Shown here one piece after another: positions 34,553-43,560 of a stretch of DNA of 64,000 nucleotides; within the stretch, counting starts at the first letter, position 1; each line of letters opens with the position of its first letter. The stretch is from CAJXZP01 sp963974475 (GTDB lineage: Bacteria; Bacteroidota; Bacteroidia; Flavobacteriales_G; Salibacteraceae). Where the stretch lies: positions 11,840 to 75,839 of the forward strand of contig CAXBCR010000016.1 of the NCBI GenBank assembly GCA_963974475.1, read 5' to 3'. The translations under genes were made by a program, and so were the position numbers. The notes below the pieces were generated by a model that saw nothing but the letters and a program-made list of their open reading frames with translations, was not told the origin of the DNA and did no database searches.

Positions 34553-35023
34553 ATGGCAAGTAAGTTTAAAAAAGATGACGGCAAAGGTGAACCAGCCATA
34601 TCAACGGCCTCTTTGCCAGATATTGTGTTCATGCTATTGTTCTTCTTCATGGTAACTACAGTTATGCGTGAGGTAGACTTAAAAGTAAAGGTGAGTACAC
34701 CTGAAGCTACCGAAATTCAAAAATTCGCAAATAAATCATTGGTTACCTATATTTATATAGGAGAACCGAATGATGCTAAAGCGTTTGGTACAACATCTCG
34801 TATTCAATTAGGAGATGCTTATGCTGAGGTTGCGGAAGTTGGAGCTTATATTGAAACTAAACGTGGAGAACATGACGAAGCTGAGGTTCCATTATTAATC
34901 ACCGGATTAAAGGTGGATAGTGAAACAAAAATGGGTATCGTTACAGAAGTTAAACAAGAACTTCGTAAAGTTTCCGCTTTGAAGATTAGTTATTCAACTC
35001 GTGAGGGTGGAGTAGTTAGATAA
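34553..35023 (+). CDS. exbD: ExbD/TolR-family protein, copy 2
   Basis: A 156-residue ExbD-like protein of normal length. A charged start is followed by one helix with Asp23 in SLPDIVFMLLFFFMVTTV, then a periplasmic domain ending in ISYSTREGG. It differs clearly from copies 1 and 3, so it is an old paralogue that may form heterodimers with copy 1. A GTGA-loop terminator follows. Confidence 0.93.
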   Translation: MASKFKKDDGKGEPAISTASLPDIVFMLLFFFMVTTVMREVDLKVKVSTPEATEIQKFANKSLVTYIYIGEPNDAKAFGTTSRIQLGDAYAEVAEVGAYIETKRGEHDEAEVPLLITGLKVDSETKMGIVTEVKQELRKVSALKISYSTREGGVVR

Positions 35024-35044
35024 GCTAACAAACATTTTTTAAAA

Positions 35045-35075
35045 AGAGGGAATACGTGAGTGTTCCCTTTTTTTT
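35045..35075 (+). terminator. Terminator after exbD copy 2
   Basis: AAGAGGGAATAC pairs with GTGTTCCCTTTT (about 35045-35055 with 35060-35070) around a GTGA tetraloop of the stable GNRA class, followed by a T-run. Confidence 0.85.
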
Positions 35076-35132
35076 GTGCTATATTTTTTGGCGTAAGTTT
35101 TGTTTAGGATATTCCAACCAACAAAACATCAT

Positions 35133-35705
35133 ATGAAACTAAAAAACGCTCCCGAAATTAATGCCGGCTCAATGGCCGATATCGCTTTTCTATTACTTGT
35201 ATTCTTTTTGGTGACTACCACCATGGATTCTGAATTTGGAATGTTCCGAAAACTACCTTCTCTCGAAAACATTGAACAAGCAAAAGTAAAAGACCGAAAT
35301 GTACTGGATGTTTGGGTAAACTCAGACAATATTATTATGATGGAAGGGGAACCAATTCCGTTGAGTGAGGTATGTTCATTTACCAAGAAATTCATACAAA
35401 ACCCGACCAACGATATTCGTTTACCTGAAAAGAAAGTTTTGAAAATTGAGTTACTAGGAGATATGCCCGTCTCTAAACAAGTAATTTCATTGAAAAATGA
35501 TAAAAACACCAGTTTTGGAATGTACCTAAAAGTGCAAAATGAACTTTCGCGTGCCTATAATCAGCTTCGAGATGAATTGGCAGAAGATAAATTCGGGAAA
35601 GGAATGGAGGCCCTTAAAGAGGGTAACCAGCTAGTGGCATATAATGCAATACGTTCGGTTTATCCCCAAAGAATATCGGAGGCTGAACCATTTGAGAATT
35701 ATTGA
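35133..35705 (+). CDS. exbD: ExbD/TolR-family protein, copy 3 (duplicate of copy 1)
   Basis: A 190-residue ExbD-like protein, starting at ATG 35133 (a TTG at 35100 is in frame but less likely). Its first 35 residues, with Asp16 in the single helix, and its C-terminal PQRISEAEP tail are nearly identical to copy 1, while the central region has diverged. A terminator separates it from copy 2, so it is probably expressed separately or by read-through. The periplasmic domain may address a different partner. Confidence 0.92.
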   Translation: MKLKNAPEINAGSMADIAFLLLVFFLVTTTMDSEFGMFRKLPSLENIEQAKVKDRNVLDVWVNSDNIIMMEGEPIPLSEVCSFTKKFIQNPTNDIRLPEKKVLKIELLGDMPVSKQVISLKNDKNTSFGMYLKVQNELSRAYNQLRDELAEDKFGKGMEALKEGNQLVAYNAIRSVYPQRISEAEPFENY

Positions 35706-35751
35706 TTAATGGTGCTGTGGTTTAGAACGTTTTGGTTTGTGTAACAGGATT

Positions 35752-36666
35752 TTAGGTTAGTGAAAATTTCTCCTTGTTTCGCATTAAAAGATAAACAGCG
35801 GCAGCGAATGCCATTAGGGTGGGAGCAACAATAACCAAGCTATACGGGTTTTCAAAGGCTGGCTCTGCTGTTTCAACCCCAAAGTAAAACGCCAGCAATA
35901 GGGCCAAAAAATTATTCGTAAAGTGAGCTAATATCGGAACGCGAATATTTTTGGAATAATGAAATAAATAGCCAAAAATCATTCCTAGTATTAACCGAGA
36001 GAAAAAGCCCAAAAACTGCATGTGAAAGGCGCTAAAAAACACGGACGTTAAAAAGATGGCCCAATGTGGACTGTTTAGCCATTTTACAAGTTGTTTTTGA
36101 ATGATTCCTCTAAAAATTAACTCTTCTCCGATGGCGGGCAAAAAGGCCATCATCACTATGTTAATAACGATATCGGGAACAGTATCCATGACTAAAATAA
36201 CTTCCATAAGGCGGTCGTTGGTGGCTTGCTTTTCGCGCATCCATACTTCCACATTACCTAGGAATTCGGGCAAATGCCATTCAGAATTCCACTGGGCCAA
36301 GAGATTGATAAATGGAATAGCTAATAATGTAATAGCCACCACAATCACTGCGTTTTTAATGTTTAGGCCTGGCTTAAAAGAAAGCTCTGCTTGAATGTTG
36401 GGCGAAATGAAATAAGCAAAACCAAAGGCAGGAAGAATGAATAACCCAATTTGTGATGCCATTTGAAGGAGTTTTGCCGCTAATAATGAGTCTGGGTTGG
36501 ATTGCATGTCACTTACGGATATTTGACCAATAGGCAAATCCCAAAGTGCCATGTTAAGTGCAAATAGCAATGCCACACTAAAAGCCATTCCTAAAAGCAT
36601 CAATACTCCCAATAAAACTAATTTACCAAAAGGACTTGTGGTACTCATACTATTTTTAAATGCCAT
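35752..36666 (-). CDS. CPBP-family intramembrane metalloprotease
   Basis: A 304-residue membrane protein with about eight helices. The CPBP (Abi/CAAX protease) motifs are complete: EELIFRG with Glu181-Glu182 and Arg186, SAFHMQFLG with His215, and LAHFTNN with His248 and Asn252. Members cut transmembrane or prenylated substrates; some handle bacteriocin immunity or anti-sigma factors. The substrate is unknown. It is convergent to exbD copy 3 and divergent from dusB across 49 bases. Confidence 0.92.
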   Translation of the reverse strand: MAFKNSMSTTSPFGKLVLLGVLMLLGMAFSVALLFALNMALWDLPIGQISVSDMQSNPDSLLAAKLLQMASQIGLFILPAFGFAYFISPNIQAELSFKPGLNIKNAVIVVAITLLAIPFINLLAQWNSEWHLPEFLGNVEVWMREKQATNDRLMEVILVMDTVPDIVINIVMMAFLPAIGEELIFRGIIQKQLVKWLNSPHWAIFLTSVFFSAFHMQFLGFFSRLILGMIFGYLFHYSKNIRVPILAHFTNNFLALLLAFYFGVETAEPAFENPYSLVIVAPTLMAFAAAVYLLMRNKEKFSLT

Positions 36667-36682
36667 AGCTAATTGTTTGTTG

Positions 36683-36690
36683 TAATTTTG
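36683..36690 (+). promoter_or_regulatory. -7 element (TAatTTTG) for dusB
   Basis: TAATTTTG lies 25 bases before the GTG start of dusB. No TTG is correctly spaced, so support is limited to this element. Confidence 0.4.
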
Positions 36691-36715
36691 CAGCGTTTCA
36701 AAGAAACTAAAAATC

Positions 36716-37714
36716 GTGGTAAAAATAAATAATATTGAGTTGGGAGATTTCCCATTATTGCTAGCACCAATGGAAGATGTTAGCGACCCTCCATTCAGGG
36801 TTTTATGTAAAGAGTTGGGCGCTGATTTAATGTATTCTGAGTTTATTTCTACCGAGGGGTTGATACGTGATGCAGTAAAGAGTCGAGAAAAACTGGATAT
36901 TTACCCAGGTGAACGACCAATAGGTATACAGATTTTTGGACATAATTTGGACTCTATGATTCGCTCGGCCGAGATTGTGGAGGAAGCTGGTCCTGAATTA
37001 TTGGATATCAATTTTGGTTGTCCTGTTAAAAAAGTGGTCTCCAAAGGTGCCGGTGCAGGAATACTCCAAAACATACCATTGATGGAAGATCTAACGGCAG
37101 CGGTGGTCAAAGCCACAAAGCTTCCTGTAACGGTTAAAACCCGACTAGGTTGGGACGATTCATCAAAGGAGATTGTGAGTACTGCGGAGAAATTACAGGA
37201 TGTAGGTATTGCTGCAATTTCTATTCATGGTAGAACACGTAAACAAATGTATAAGGGCGAGGCCGATTGGACTTTAATTTCCGAGGTCAAAAACAATCCG
37301 CGTATGAACATTCCGGTCTTTGGTAATGGGGATATAGACACTCCAGAAAAGGCGGTAGAATACAAAGAAAAATACAATGTGGATGGGATTATGATTGGCC
37401 GTGCGGCTATTGGCTACCCTTGGATTTTTAATGAGATTAAACATTTCATGAAAACAGGTCAACATTTACCACCACCAGATATTACGGAACGTGTTCGGGT
37501 TGCTAAAAAGCATTTAGCACTTTCTGCGGAATGGAAAGGTGAGCGAAGAGGCATTCTGGAGATGAGAAGACACTACACCAATTATTTTAAAGGGATTCAT
37601 AACTTTAAGGATACTAGACAAGTGTTGGTTAATTCATTGGAATTAAATGAGCTGAATGATAAATTGGATGAAATTGTGATGCGTTTTGGTCAAGGTGACT
37701 TTGAGCGTAAATAG
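36716..37714 (+). CDS. dusB: tRNA-dihydrouridine synthase
   Basis: A 332-residue FMN enzyme that reduces uridine to dihydrouridine in tRNA D-loops. LLLAPMEDVSDPPFR starts the TIM barrel, the catalytic Cys102 is in DINFGCPVKKVVSKGAGAG, and SIHGRTRKQMYKGEADW and GNGDIDTPE provide FMN contacts; GIMIGRAAIGYPWIF is near the end. DusB is the best match, though subgroup calls in this phylum are uncertain. Start is GTG at 36716, preceded by an in-phase promoter element. In some bacteria dusB precedes fis; not here. Confidence 0.93.
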   Translation: MVKINNIELGDFPLLLAPMEDVSDPPFRVLCKELGADLMYSEFISTEGLIRDAVKSREKLDIYPGERPIGIQIFGHNLDSMIRSAEIVEEAGPELLDINFGCPVKKVVSKGAGAGILQNIPLMEDLTAAVVKATKLPVTVKTRLGWDDSSKEIVSTAEKLQDVGIAAISIHGRTRKQMYKGEADWTLISEVKNNPRMNIPVFGNGDIDTPEKAVEYKEKYNVDGIMIGRAAIGYPWIFNEIKHFMKTGQHLPPPDITERVRVAKKHLALSAEWKGERRGILEMRRHYTNYFKGIHNFKDTRQVLVNSLELNELNDKLDEIVMRFGQGDFERK

Positions 37715-37794
37715 TATGTTTTATTGCTGGTTCCAATGGCTGCTTTTGAAAGAGCAGTTTAATAAGTCGGACATTGTCAGGGTAAACTATTTAC

Positions 37795-38982
37795 TTAAAA
37801 ACTCCATTTCAATCTAAGAAACACGCCATTTCCTTGATTTGTGAATTGGCCTTGAATGTCGTCTCCCCAAAATAATTGGCCAACTAAATCCACGTCCCAG
37901 TTTTGTTTGATGCTATACGTAACTGTGGGGAAGAAAATGAGCCAATTCACTCCAAACCCGTAAAAACCACCAATGTTGGCCGAGAACACTGGACTAATTG
38001 GTTTCATGAAATTTACAAAAACGGTGTGTGTGTTGGGCATTAAAGATTTTGCATTGGGATTCATGGTGCTTAATTGGAGTCCGTTTAAGGGTTTGTCAAC
38101 ACCAGCCGTGTTCAACAGGTAAGAAACCATTCCTGACCAACCGTTTTTAAATCCGTATTCTAAAGTGGTGGAGAAACTTAATGAACCACTTACATCACCA
38201 ATACTATCAAAGGGCACGAAATAAGTTCCCTCTCCTTTAAAACCAAACTGCTTTATGTTACCAGCCCAACCGAAACCAGCGGCTAAATCTTGTTGGTATT
38301 TCCCAGCTAAAAGTTGAATATCATAGGTATGGGTGTTAAATTTATATTTGATGGCTCCTACGTCATTGTTTCGGTCTTTGGCAAATTTATATGCAAATTC
38401 GATAGAGCTCATTTCGCCTAAGTAATACTGTACCCGCACTGCATCGGAACCTTGTCGTTCTTCGTAATCGAAATCTATATAGTTAAGTGCGTTGAATAAA
38501 TCATTCGGGTTCCAAACGGTATTTAACCCCCAATTTACCCGTTGTCTACCTACCCGTACATCCCAATTTCCTTTGGAATAATTGAGCCATAACCTGTCCA
38601 TAATGGAATTGATAATTAGTGAATTTCCACTTACCCAAGTGCGCTCTAAATTCATAACCCCATCGTAACTTTTAAGCTGGTCGGAATATGAGTTTCCGGA
38701 AAACTTGCCGGCAGCAATTCCTATTTTTGTGACTTCTCCGTAAAAAGCTCTAATCCGTAACCCAGCACCAAAAGTGAAATGAGCGGGTAGTTTTATTTTA
38801 AGGTTTAACCGATTGTGGAATAAATTGTCGGTTAAAATGGTATCCACATTCTGTATAGAATTGGTTTGCATGTATTTCAAATACCCGCCAAATTGAATGT
38901 TGTCTTTCAGCTTATACGTGTTTTGAGACTGGCCCAAAAGCGCAAATAGAAAGAACGAAAATGTGAATAGAAACCGTTTCAT
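37795..38982 (-). CDS. Outer-membrane beta-barrel protein of the TetR/LolA-like cassette
   Basis: A 395-residue exported protein with signal peptide (MKRFLFTFSFFLFALLGQS). The body is built of alternating strands: LNLKIKLPAHFTFGAGLRI, WDVRVGRQRVNWGLNT and a C-terminal FLRLKWSF that fits the last strand of a barrel. The VGRQRVNWG pattern recalls the DUF1302/alginate-export class of porins. It is the last gene of the reverse operon, 6 bases after the ATPase gene, so it is probably the outer-membrane end of that transport system. Substrate unknown. Confidence 0.78.
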   Translation of the reverse strand: MKRFLFTFSFFLFALLGQSQNTYKLKDNIQFGGYLKYMQTNSIQNVDTILTDNLFHNRLNLKIKLPAHFTFGAGLRIRAFYGEVTKIGIAAGKFSGNSYSDQLKSYDGVMNLERTWVSGNSLIINSIMDRLWLNYSKGNWDVRVGRQRVNWGLNTVWNPNDLFNALNYIDFDYEERQGSDAVRVQYYLGEMSSIEFAYKFAKDRNNDVGAIKYKFNTHTYDIQLLAGKYQQDLAAGFGWAGNIKQFGFKGEGTYFVPFDSIGDVSGSLSFSTTLEYGFKNGWSGMVSYLLNTAGVDKPLNGLQLSTMNPNAKSLMPNTHTVFVNFMKPISPVFSANIGGFYGFGVNWLIFFPTVTYSIKQNWDVDLVGQLFWGDDIQGQFTNQGNGVFLRLKWSF

Positions 38983-38988
38983 TAGACT

Positions 38989-39675
38989 TTATTTAACTGT
39001 AGTGTCATTAACAATTTTACCATCATCCAAATAAACAATTCTTTTGGCGCGGTCTATCACACGTTGGTCATGCGTAGAGAATACAAAGGTGATTCCTTCT
39101 TCTTCATTTAGCTTGGCCATGATGTCGAGCAAATCGCTGGTGGATTGAGAATCTAAATTTGCGGTAGGCTCATCGGCCAAAACAAATTTGGGTTTGGAAG
39201 CTAATGCTCTGGCTACGGCTACTCGTTGTTGTTGACCACCCGAAAGTTCTGCTGGTCGCTTATCTGCTTTGTCTGCAATGCCCATTTCTTTAAGTAATTC
39301 CATTGCACGTTTATCGCGTATATCATCCCCTTGCTTTTGTAAAAGCATGATGAACTCCACATTCTCTTTGGTGGTTAATACCGGAATTAGATTGTAGGAT
39401 TGAAATACGAAGCCGATGTTATGTAAACGAAAATCGATAAGGTCGCTATCTTTCATTTCGGTAATTACCGTACCGTCAATCTCAACTTGTCCACTGGTTG
39501 CGTCATCAAGTCCTCCTAAAATGTTGAGTAAAGTGGTTTTTCCACAACCCGATGGGCCAACAATAGCGGTGAATTCTCCTTCTTCTACGTTTAAGTTAAC
39601 ATCGTTCAACGCATGTACCGGAATGGTATCTGCATTGTATGTTTTTTGGATGTGTTTTGCTTGTATAATACTCAT
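38989..39675 (-). CDS. LolD-like ABC transporter ATPase
   Basis: A 228-residue ATPase of the LolD/MacB type. Walker A GPSGCGKT is at residues 40-47, signature LSGGQ at 144-148 and Walker B FVLADEP at 164-170. It would energise the two FtsX-type permeases encoded just upstream; such complexes pull lipoproteins or lipids from the membrane by a mechanical cycle instead of classical transport. I choose ATG 39675; TTG 39681 is in frame. Confidence 0.93.
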   Translation of the reverse strand: MSIIQAKHIQKTYNADTIPVHALNDVNLNVEEGEFTAIVGPSGCGKTTLLNILGGLDDATSGQVEIDGTVITEMKDSDLIDFRLHNIGFVFQSYNLIPVLTTKENVEFIMLLQKQGDDIRDKRAMELLKEMGIADKADKRPAELSGGQQQRVAVARALASKPKFVLADEPTANLDSQSTSDLLDIMAKLNEEEGITFVFSTHDQRVIDRAKRIVYLDDGKIVNDTTVK

Positions 39676-39686
39676 TTTCAACTATT

Positions 39687-40901
39687 TTAAATTTTATGTA
39701 AGGCTTCCACAGGTTTTAAACTAATGGCTTTGTAAGCCGGATAGGCAGCAGCAATGATAGTGGTAATAAATACCCCAATAGATACCGTGATATACACCGA
39801 TGGGTCTAGGTAGGGAAATAGATTAGAAGAATACCCAAAAGCCTCTAACCCTTCTGAATATTCGGTTAAATCTACGCCACGTTCGGTGTAAAAACTAACG
39901 TTTAAGTATCCAATTAATAGTCCAATTGGGGTGCCTACTAATCCAAGAAAAATGGTTTCGACTACAATCATAAAAAACACTTTTGATTTCACCATTCCTA
40001 CGGCCATGAGCATTCCTAATTCTTTGATTCTTTCCAATACGGCCATTAACATGGTGTTGACTATTCCAAAAACCAAAGCAGTTAAAATGACTCCCATTAA
40101 GATGTATAGCATATTGGAAAACATGTCGGATGCGTAAGCTAATTCCGGGGCAATTTCTTTCCAATCTTGAACCAAATCTCCGGTATAGGTATTCCTATAA
40201 TCCGAAATTATTTGCTGCTCATCTGCTTGCGTTTCGGTAACTACCGCAATTTCGTGATAATTGTTTCCAATACCCGCCAATGATTGTAAATCCGTATCGC
40301 GCACAATAGCCGTGGAAGCATTTAGGTTGACAGCCGATACTTTAATGATACCCACTACTCTAAATGCTCCGGAAACCATTTCGCCATGGCTATCTGAAAA
40401 AGTAAGAACAATTTTAGAGCGAATTTTTACATTTAATTCTTCGGCTAATTTAGCGCCAATTAATACCGGATTTCTTTTCACTCCCTCAAAATAGGCGCCA
40501 TCTATTAGCGTAGAATCTAGGTGGGTAACTTGTTGTTCTTGGGTCACATTTATGCCTCTTATTTCAATGCCACTTGCCTTTTTTGCAGAGGCAATCATCC
40601 CGTTTACCAATACTCTTTTAGAAACCGCTTTAACCCCTGGTAATTGAGTTAAATGGTCGGCCTTTTCAGTCGCATCAGAAATATAAAAGTTGATGTCTTT
40701 ATCTACGCCAAATTCCGAATTATGCACCTGAACATTAGAGGTGAGATAGGTAATAGAATCGGAGATGTAGCTCACCATAAAGCCGTTCATAAAGCCCGTT
40801 CCGGCCACTAACGCCCACACGCCAACGGCAATAGATGAAATAACAATCAAGCTTCTTGATTTATTTCTCCATACGTTTCTCCAAGCAATTTTTAATAACA
40901 T
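39687..40901 (-). CDS. FtsX/LolC-type ABC permease, copy 2
   Basis: A 404-residue membrane subunit. One N-terminal helix (about 18-40) is followed by a large periplasmic domain (MacB_PCD-like, 45-270) and three C-terminal helices, the FtsX arrangement (MAVLERIKELGMLMAVGM lies between the last helices). It is 13 bases from the ATPase gene and 27 from the second permease, and the two permeases differ strongly, so they would form a LolC/LolE-like heterodimer. Confidence 0.92.
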   Translation of the reverse strand: MLLKIAWRNVWRNKSRSLIVISSIAVGVWALVAGTGFMNGFMVSYISDSITYLTSNVQVHNSEFGVDKDINFYISDATEKADHLTQLPGVKAVSKRVLVNGMIASAKKASGIEIRGINVTQEQQVTHLDSTLIDGAYFEGVKRNPVLIGAKLAEELNVKIRSKIVLTFSDSHGEMVSGAFRVVGIIKVSAVNLNASTAIVRDTDLQSLAGIGNNYHEIAVVTETQADEQQIISDYRNTYTGDLVQDWKEIAPELAYASDMFSNMLYILMGVILTALVFGIVNTMLMAVLERIKELGMLMAVGMVKSKVFFMIVVETIFLGLVGTPIGLLIGYLNVSFYTERGVDLTEYSEGLEAFGYSSNLFPYLDPSVYITVSIGVFITTIIAAAYPAYKAISLKPVEALHKI

Positions 40902-40928
40902 AATAATCGTTTTTGCAAGTTCAATTTT

Positions 40929-42149
40929 TTATTCACCACGCATGGCTTTTACGGGTTTTAATTTCTGTATGGAACGTAGCGGATAAAATCCGAGTAAGAA
41001 AGCCATAAAGAAAATTGCCCAAGCTTGATTGATAAATATTTCTGGAGCCAATGAAAAAGCAATTTTAGCTTCCATTCCGGCCTTTTCGGCAGCTATAGCC
41101 ATATCACCCACCAGCATTATTGGATTGAGGTATAGGTATATGAGTCCGGGAAGCGTCACTCCGAGTCCCATAAAAAGTGCTAAAAAAGTCATCATCAACA
41201 TTTCGAGTGCGATGATGATTTGCATTTTTATTCTGCTCATTCCTATCGATATCATTACCCCAAATTCGTATTGACGTTCTGCGGTCATCATCATAAATGT
41301 ACCGAGCATTCCAAACCCAATCACCAAGTATAGAATGTAGAGCATAAAACGACCACTTAAACTGTCAATTTCTATGGCTTGCAATAGTTCAGGAGTGAGT
41401 TCTTGCCATTCCATTACCTCTAAGGTTTCTAAATCTACTTTAGATTTTATGGCTTTGGTTATCTCCGGAACATTCCGTGCTTTCGCCATCATAATGGATA
41501 CGCTAGTGAGCAAATTTGGAGCATCAAAAAACCATTGCGCTTGAGCTACTGGTAAAAATACGGATTGGTCGTTTTGCATTTTAACAGGAAATTTCACGAT
41601 ACCTTTTATCGGGTAAATAGCTGCGGCATTGGAACTGTGATATCCTTGCCCTAACATTATCAACGTATCGCCAACCTGCATTTTTAAGTATTTGGCCAAC
41701 CCCTCTGAAATCAAAACTGCTTTATCATCAATGTTTAGGTATTCGCCTTCAATGAGTTTGTCTTTTAATCCCGTTAGGCCATTTTCTGCCTCTGGGTCAA
41801 TTCCCATAATAAGTGAGCCGCGGGTTTTTGTTCCGTAAGCAGCTAGTACAAATGATTCCATTCGTGGAACTACATCTGTAACTCCTTCAATGGTTTTAAG
41901 CGATGCGAGTAAATTACTATCCACGGTCATACTGTGGTCAATCACTTTGTCGTCCCAATAGCCTTTTTGATGAATTTGAACGTGTCCGGTGTAGAAGCGT
42001 ACCGAATTCTCAATCATTTGTTCATACGAGCCCATTTGCATGGAGCGCATGAACATGGCTAGAATAACGGCAAACATAATGGAGCCGATGGTCAAATACG
42101 ACCGCCTTTTGTTCCTCCAAATGTTTCGCCATGCTAATTTGATAATCAT
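40929..42149 (-). CDS. FtsX/LolC-type ABC permease, copy 1
   Basis: A 406-residue membrane subunit with the same plan as its neighbour: N-terminal helix around 18-40, periplasmic domain to about 270, then three helices. It has a TAERQYEFGVMISIGMSRIKM cytoplasmic loop of the FtsX type. It follows the LolA-like gene by 9 bases. It is not close to the second permease in sequence, so the pair is probably a heterodimer. Confidence 0.92.
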   Translation of the reverse strand: MIIKLAWRNIWRNKRRSYLTIGSIMFAVILAMFMRSMQMGSYEQMIENSVRFYTGHVQIHQKGYWDDKVIDHSMTVDSNLLASLKTIEGVTDVVPRMESFVLAAYGTKTRGSLIMGIDPEAENGLTGLKDKLIEGEYLNIDDKAVLISEGLAKYLKMQVGDTLIMLGQGYHSSNAAAIYPIKGIVKFPVKMQNDQSVFLPVAQAQWFFDAPNLLTSVSIMMAKARNVPEITKAIKSKVDLETLEVMEWQELTPELLQAIEIDSLSGRFMLYILYLVIGFGMLGTFMMMTAERQYEFGVMISIGMSRIKMQIIIALEMLMMTFLALFMGLGVTLPGLIYLYLNPIMLVGDMAIAAEKAGMEAKIAFSLAPEIFINQAWAIFFMAFLLGFYPLRSIQKLKPVKAMRGE

Positions 42150-42158
42150 AATGTTGAA

Positions 42159-42905
42159 TTAATCGTTTGTAGTAACAGATTTCATATTTCGCGTGGTAAA
42201 GAAACTTTCATCTACGGTAATATCAAATTTCATGGATATGGTAGTCATGATGGTTTTGTTTCCGGGTTTATCTGCTGGAATCATTTCCATTACCGATGGT
42301 AAAAGTTTTCCATCAAAAGTCTTAGGGTTTTTACCTAACATCGTATTTACCAAATAGCCATCTTCATCATAAAACTCGACTTTTAATTCCATATATTCGG
42401 TTTTATCTACCCACACAATTACTTTCCCCCATACAATGGCGGCATCTTCTTTCGGAATCATGATTATCTGGTAACAATCGTAGCCTTCTAGGGTTTCATC
42501 TTTACCGAAACTGTGGGTGTAATCGGTCACTAAAGAGGATTGCTGTACTAAATCATCATTGGTAAAATCAGTACCCATCCAGTTCTGCGACATCATAGAA
42601 GGTGGGAGTTTGATAATGCGCTCTATACTTGGTGAATACGACCAAATTTCTTTGTCTCTGTTCAAAAATGTGCCACCCGCATCCCGTTTTGGAGCGGTTA
42701 GTAAAGTGAGTGAATAATCCTTGCCCAATGACCAAGATACCATGGTCATTTCACGGGTGTAAGTAGGTCGTACAATCGTGATGCTATTCTCACTTTTCAC
42801 GCTTTTTCCTTTAAGTTTATTATCCATTTTGGTAATAATTTCTTGAGCAGTTTGCGCAAAAAGGAAAGTTGGAAATAGTAAAAGTGCGACTAGTAAATTT
42901 TTCAT
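42159..42905 (-). CDS. LolA-like periplasmic outer-membrane lipoprotein-sorting protein
   Basis: A 248-residue exported protein with signal peptide (about 1-18, ending FLFAQ). The family is the LolA/LppX-fold outer-membrane lipoprotein-sorting group: DNKLKGKSVKSENSITI, the KEIWSYSPSIERIIKLPPSMMSQNWMGTDFTNDDL-type block and DGYLVNTM. It binds hydrophobic cargo in its half-barrel. Placed between TetR and two FtsX permeases, it is a plausible periplasmic shuttle for that ABC complex. It begins two bases after TetR. Confidence 0.88.
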   Translation of the reverse strand: MKNLLVALLLFPTFLFAQTAQEIITKMDNKLKGKSVKSENSITIVRPTYTREMTMVSWSLGKDYSLTLLTAPKRDAGGTFLNRDKEIWSYSPSIERIIKLPPSMMSQNWMGTDFTNDDLVQQSSLVTDYTHSFGKDETLEGYDCYQIIMIPKEDAAIVWGKVIVWVDKTEYMELKVEFYDEDGYLVNTMLGKNPKTFDGKLLPSVMEMIPADKPGNKTIMTTISMKFDITVDESFFTTRNMKSVTTND

Positions 42906-42906
42906 A

Positions 42907-43491
42907 TTATAGATTGTTTAATTCGTATTTCGTAAGGATATATTGATGCATTTTTTGTGTTTCGTAATTATTAATTAGGATATGGTCCATTCCTACTCCG
43001 TCAATAAGAGCCCCAAAAAACCAAGCTTCTTGTTTTGGGTCAGGGTAACCCAAATCATTAAATAATTGTTCGCTAATTCCCATTACGCTTTTTATTTTCC
43101 CAGCTACTAACTCGGTTACAAATGGATATCTACCTATTTGAAAAGCCATAGGAAGCATCCACGACATAATTTGGGTTTGCCGCTCAATGAAATTGAAAAA
43201 ATCATCGATTATATGCTTTAAATGGTGTTTGGAAGATTCAAATTCTTGGTTAGGAGCCATTAATTCTTCTCCCATTTCCATCATCATTTCTACCAGGCCT
43301 TTGACGATATCTACCTTCGTGTCAAAATGGTTGTAGATTAACCCTTTGGCCATGTGAGCCTCTGTGGCTATAGCGTTTACAGAAGTGCCTTCAAATCCTC
43401 GTTCTCCAAATAGTTTCATTGAAGCCGTAAGAATTCGCATTCTTGTTTTAGCTCTAATTTCTGTATTTTGTTCTAACGTTCTTGGCGACAT
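42907..43491 (-). CDS. TetR/AcrR-family regulator
   Basis: A 194-residue regulator. The helix-turn-helix is at about residues 14-60 (ILTASMKLFGERGFEGTSV, then IATEAHMAKGLIYNHF). The C-terminal ligand domain has the usual all-helical look with EAWFFGALIDGVGMDHILI at the end. It is the first gene of the reverse cassette and is followed by the LolA-like gene with a single-base gap, so it controls its own operon. A TGACC-AAGC-GGTCA palindrome 44 bases upstream is the probable operator. Confidence 0.92.
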   Translation of the reverse strand: MSPRTLEQNTEIRAKTRMRILTASMKLFGERGFEGTSVNAIATEAHMAKGLIYNHFDTKVDIVKGLVEMMMEMGEELMAPNQEFESSKHHLKHIIDDFFNFIERQTQIMSWMLPMAFQIGRYPFVTELVAGKIKSVMGISEQLFNDLGYPDPKQEAWFFGALIDGVGMDHILINNYETQKMHQYILTKYELNNL

Positions 43492-43534
43492 TTGCTGTTT
43501 AATTACAACACAAAGTAAATGGGTAAATTCCTTA

Positions 43535-43548
43535 TGACCAAGCGGTCA
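43535..43548 (-). promoter_or_regulatory. Probable TetR operator overlapping a -33 element
   Basis: TGACC (43535-43539) and GGTCA (43544-43548) form an inverted repeat with a 4-base centre, like many TetR-family sites. On the reverse strand a TTG lies within the palindrome and TACTTTG follows 21 bases later, so binding would block this promoter of the cassette. TACTTTG is one base shorter than the consensus TAnnTTTG. Confidence 0.55.
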
Positions 43549-43560
43549 GTCAAAAATTAA

